A stretch of 64,000 nt of DNA from Protula sp. h YS-2021 (lineage: Eukaryota; Annelida; Polychaeta; Sabellida; Serpulidae). The notes below the pieces were generated by a model, which did no database searches, was not told where the DNA came from, and saw nothing but the letters and a program-made list of their open reading frames with translations. A program made the translations under genes and the position numbers. Positions 30,001 through 36,000 of the stretch are shown piece after piece (position 1 is the stretch's first letter; each line of letters opens with the position of its first letter). The stretch lies in NCBI GenBank assembly GCA_949752745.1, contig OX457024.1:50795810-50859809 (forward strand). Direction: 5' to 3'.

Positions 30001-33000
30001 TTTGTCCGACAGGGCGGTAACCGGGTTACCAGTTTTGCATTGGTCTCTCTGACAGGGCGGTAACCGGGTTACCAGTTTTGCGTTTGTTTCTCTGACAGGG
30101 CGCTGCTATCCGGGCTGGCGACTGTATGAGAAGCGCTGTTACCTGTACATGGGCGGCGTGGCTCCGTACGACGAGGCGTACGACATGTGCAGGCGAGACC
30201 ACGGCACCCTCGCCAGAGCCCTCGACAGGGATCTCGAGAAGTTCCTCGGGGACTTGGTCTCCTCACAGCAAGCAAACTACGATAAGTAAGCGCTTTATAA
30301 TTCAGGCAGAGAGACTGTCAGCAGGCTCTCTGTGGCTTCATATCTGCAGTCACGCAAGCTCCTGTATTCATTAACTTTGTGTTAGAGGTTTGTTACTTTT
30401 AACTTGATGTTTGCTAGAAAAAACAAGCGAAACGCAATAGTTGAGTTTTGAATTAAACATTTCAAACAGGCAAAACATTTGAAAAAAAAAAACATGAAAC
30501 GCGCGAGCGAACCCATTGTTCACTCCCATTAAATGGAATTGACCACTTCAATCGCCTTTTATTCCCACGATCACATATTTGAATAGACAACAACCAAATA
30601 GCATGGGGGATCATGATTACAAACTTTCCTTTCATTTCAGGCAAATTGTCAAATTTTCAGGCTCCAAAATCAAGCAGATTACAATCTGCCTACAAATTTT
30701 AGGCAGATTACAATGTGCCTGGTCGAACCAGGAATTTTACAATCTGCCTGATTTGGCAGTTTGCCTGTTACATATATATGTTACAGTAAATCTGTGTAAT
30801 CAGTAATTTCACGTAATTCCTAAAACTTTTAGGAATTACGTGAAATTACTGTCGGGGCCAGGAATTACGCGAAATTCCTAAAATCTTCAGGAATTTCATG
30901 TATTTACTGTTTTCAAGGGTGTTTTATTTCACAAATTTCCTAAACCTCAGTTAGTAAATATGCGTAATTAAAGTCGAACAAAGTTAAACGATGGCAAAAA
31001 CTGGAGGAACACGCTTACATGAACTTAGCTTGTCATAGATTATTTCGACCTTTGTGAGTCCTTTTTATCTTGAATTGCAATTCGTGAAATCACTCACATA
31101 AGGTGACATTTGGTGTCATTTTGGTGTCATTTGCCGGAGATGGAATTACATATTGAGACCTTTGTTTTCATCTCGAATTGCAAATGTTACAAAGCTAAGA
31201 TCACTCTCGAGTCCCTTTTTACCTTGAATTGCAATTTGTGCACTCGCTCACCTGAGGTGAGATTTGGTGCCATTTGCCGGAGATGGAATTACATATTGAG
31301 ACCTTTGCTTTCATATCCAGTTATTGTTAGTATTGTGATTTAAAACTTGAAAGGGGGTTATCTGGAGGGCAGGGTTTTGTTAAATGCAACTGCGTGGGCA
31401 GCAAACGATGTGAAGCGATCAGGTGTAAATATTTCAAAAACAAAGTAAAATGTAAAAGCAGATGTCACAGCAGTTTGGCATGCAAAAATAAACAAGCATG
31501 TCCAAGGACATGACCCAGCCGAGTTACCAAACAAGGAAAGAGAGAAAAACTCTGAAACGAATACTATTAGGCCAAAAAATGAAGAACTCTGTTTCTGAAC
31601 GTAACTTTTTCATAATTTTAATACACACAAAACGAGTTTTTGGAAGCTACCCGAAAAGGGATGTTGGAGAGGTTGGGTTTTGACGATTCACGTATTTACC
31701 GACATTTACACAATTTTACAAAATTTTGAAAATTCCATCATTTCGGCATTTTTTTTATCATTTGCGAAAAAAAAGCAAAGTCCAGGTGGAGAAGCACCTA
31801 AGAAACTTTCGATTAAAATTTTAGAACTATTTGAAAAAGACTGAGAGAAATGAATGGTTTGACAATTCAGTTATTTACTACCATTCATTCCAGTTTTTGC
31901 CAAACTTCAAAGTTCAGCCATTTTGTCAGTTTTTGGCGAACCGCGAAAAAAGTAATAGCCTGGTAGGCGAACCCCTGAGGAACATGCCTGCATAACATCT
32001 AAACGATAGGAGTAAAACTGTAGGAGGAGTAGCATTTTAAAAAATGGATCAAAACGGACTCAAAAAGTGCCGTCATTTTGTCAGTTTTTCGTCAATCGTC
32101 AAAAAAAAGTAATAGCCAGGCGAGGGACCACACAGGGAAGATTCCTGCTTAATATTAAAACGATTGGAACAAAACTGTAGGAGGAGTAGCATTTTAAAGA
32201 AAAGGTTTAACATACGCACAAACATTCAAGCCCCCTATAGTGATACGACTAACCAGTCCGACAAAGTCCCCTGGGTTAATTGAGCTCATATCAGCATTTG
32301 CTTTCAGTAAAGACATGTGTTTCCGTATTTGAAACATTGTTAGAACTCTATTTGACTATGATGCGTTTGTTTTGATTTGAGTAAAGACATGTATTTTGTA
32401 TTCGATTTGATGAAGACATGCATTCTGTACTTGATTTGAGTAAAGACAGGCATTCTGTATTTGAAACCATGGTAGAAGCGATGTATTTGATCGCTGCAGT
32501 GTTGATTCAAGTCTTGAGGTTTATTAAATAAATGCTAACATATTGTTTTTGTTTAATTCACAGTTTAGTAATTTCGTGTAATTACTGACCTCATGTTTCA
32601 GTTATTACATGAAATTCCTGCAGATTTTAGGAATTTCGCGTAATTCCTGGCCCCGACAGTAATTTCACGTAATTCCTAAAAGTTTTAGGAATTACGTGAA
32701 ATTACTGATTACACAGATTTACTGTAACATATACAGGGAATCTGTGTAATTACGGATTTCATGAAATCCCTAGGGAATTCGTGTAATGAATGAGCTCATA
32801 CTGATTATCAAACTATTTTGAAAAATTATCCATTCAGGAAGGCTGTTTAGTGGTTCTTCAAAACTGTGTATCCCTTTTCACGTCGAAAGGAATTGGAATT
32901 TATAACATTATCATCCAAAATAACAGAATTTGGCGTGAACTGTGACATAAGTTACATAGGATAAACAATATCGCTAAATTCAGGTATTGAAGTATTTCAT

Positions 33001-36000
33001 GAATGATAGTTTGGCAGTCGAGTACTTTGACTATATTGTTTCAAAATCTACTATTAATTTGGGTAAAATACTACATTGCAAACATGAAAATTCTCAATAA
33101 AAACATCGAAATTGATTGAGCAAGTTATTACACGACTTCACTAGGGATTTCATGAAATCTCTAATTTCACAGATTCCCTGCAACATATATAGAACGTCAT
33201 ATTATATTGGGTCAAAAATTACTCTGACGCCACCTGGGCACCGTCACTTGACGGTGATGTTTTAAGATTTGTGTAGGACTTGTGGACTATATTAAATAAG
33301 CTTCTGGACCCGCGCTCGATAGATTGGTGATCGATGTTTGATTTTTTTTTTTTTTTGGACGGGTGTTGTGATTAAAAAATGTGATATAATTATATATTGC
33401 CAATTTTCACAATATTTGGCGACAATTTTGTGTATTATTTGAATTTTTGATAATTTAGGACTAAGTTGGTCATGTATTTCAGTAAAAGGGGAGTGTGTAT
33501 TACAACAATATAGGTTTTGGTCGGTGAGACATTTGTTTTATGTGTACAAAAAAAAAACAAAAAATAAAAAGTTGTCGATTGAAAGTGTGTGATATATCCC
33601 TGTACACTGATGTTTTGTGTGCACTAACCGTCTAGTTTGTTTCTTTATTCAAATATGCTTTCAAGTACTGTTTGTTGCTACCAATTAATACCGTTTCTAA
33701 TAAAGTGAGGGTGGCCGTGGTGGAGACATTGAGTATGGCCCTTGCTGTGTTTAGGTACTGGAGAACTTGGGTGTGGCACGAAGTACGCAAGGATAACCTG
33801 TGCTCGGTGTTGCGGGATTACAAGATAGAGCATATTGACTGTGATATACTACTGCCTTATATCTGCGAAAAGTGTAAGTCTAAATATAAAAATAAACAGA
33901 TGCAGAAGGTCTCTCCAGGGAGTTTGAAATTTCGTTGCACAAATATTACTTTATTATTGGGATATACTGAATCTATGGTCTCCTCTTTATAATAGTGCAG
34001 CACGTTATGACAGTGACGTCACGGGTTATTACAGGATAACCGAAAAACTGTTTTTTGAGAATTTTCACCCATTGACTGTTGCTGTGTATGGAAGTGGCAC
34101 ACAAAATCCAAAAACGTTTAACGTGTAGAAAATATTAAAGCAGGGGGGGGGGGGGCGGATTAACGGTAGATTAAGAAAGGGCGGTGTGGTTGTGGGTGCT
34201 TGGGTTTACAGTGCACAGAATAGCAGAGAGGAGAATCGAGAAGAATATCCCACCGGAAAAAAATCTCCATATTCGTGGAGCTGCTGAGAAATTGCTTCCC
34301 ATATATTTTTGTCATACACGGAGAAAATTCCGGTGTATAATATCCACTATTTACATCTCATAAGCAGTGGCGAGGGGAGTGACAAGGGCTTCAGTGGTTG
34401 TTTTCGGCTCTCGTGATTAAGAATGACTGGACTTGGTGATGAACAAAACCTCATCGAATTCCGGAGTAGATTTGATCATAGAAGCATACTGTGCACTGAG
34501 AGGGGTGTAGGAAAAAATGGCAACGGAAATAATGACAACAGAAAATGTTGCAAGTGGAAATAATGGCAACGGAAAAAATGGAAAAGTAAAAAAAAGGAAA
34601 AGGCATTTTTTCCTTTGCCATTTTTTCCGTACCCCACTGAGAGAGCTCGCACTTGAATAATGTTTTTACAGTTACTCCATTAAATAATATTTCGATGGAT
34701 TTAATACGTAGACTGAATGGTCGTTAAAGGAATTAATCTCCACGGAAAGGGGGGATTTTCTCCATGCGTGGCAAAATATAAGGGGATTTTCTCGGTAGTT
34801 AAAAAAATAGGGACGTTTTCAGGGGTCATTTTCTCTGCACACGTGTTCCTGGATATTCTTGTTTTTAAGTATCAAGCTTCAGTAGGAGCAATCTTTTTGA
34901 TTTCATCTGGACTTTGGCATCATTCTCCTACCAGCTCCAAATTTATTGCCCCCACCCTTCCAAGAGTTGCAATCCTCCTATATAATAATTATATACCGTT
35001 CAGGTAGAATTATAATTTTCATAATATTTTATGCTAAAGTCAGAGTTTCAGCATGTATTGTGGATATAATTATATGTTATATATATAATGTGATTTTGCA
35101 GCGCCTTACGTGGATCCGGAAGTGAAGTGGCGGCCAATCATCATCGCCATCAGTGTGACGGTGGGTGTCCTGCTCATTCTGCTCATCGTCGGCATCTTCG
35201 CCATCGTCAAGAGCCGGCAGCGCACGAAGCAGCGCATGTCGCGCCGGAACTCGCTGCGGGCCAGTCTCCGCGGCAGTAAGGCTTCGATCATCTCCGCGCA
35301 CTCCGCGTCACGCCTCCCGCACGATATGCAAATACAAAGCCGCCGACGCCCTCCCCTCGCTAAGCCACTGGAGGACAGCTTCTTTAACCTGAGTGGTGCG
35401 ACACTAGGGGAGAGTACCGATTACTCAGATGATAAACAGAAGCTGGATTTCCACCGCCCCAGTACCCCAGCGTCCTTGGATTACTCGTCTTCAGCCTATA
35501 AGCCTGAGGCGTCCAGCTATAACGGCAGCGACCTGGGGCCTGTACACAGGGGTTCGTTTGATAACCTGGCTGATCCCCGCATGTCACATAATCAGTACTA
35601 CCCACCCAGATTAGAAAATGAGATTGCCAGTGTGCCTGCGCGTCCATTGCTCTTCGACAAAGCCTACAAAAACAAGGGGTTTGATGATGATCGAAGCTTG
35701 GATAGGAGTCAGATAAATTTAGGTGACAATCATGCAAGGTATCACCGCCCAACGCCACAAAAACCCCGCCCACCACTAGCGTCCCACGGCGAGCCCCCCA
35801 GGGCTCCGCTGTCTTCTGACAGATCAATGTATGATCCAAACAGCAGCATAAGCAAAAGTCAAGAATTTGGGCGTGTGGCAAAACCACGACCTCCCCTTCA
35901 CCCTCACTCCAGAACTCCGCTCAACTCGGACCGCTCGGATCCAGATCAGAGTTTCAACAGAAGCGTGCCAGATCTATTGAATACTAGTCGGAGTAGCGGC

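Larger units (their letters stand above)
30286..33754 (+). other. Intron 21 with two foldback elements
   Basis: It starts with inverted GGCAGATTACAATCTGCC-type blocks (30640-30770). A 1.96-kb foldback element (30775-32733) and a 447-bp one (32734-33180) follow. Its 3' part (33256-33490) matches the repeat before exon 10. TTTTTGGCGAATCG-like motifs lie inside the larger element. No open frame resembles a transposase. Confidence 0.75.
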
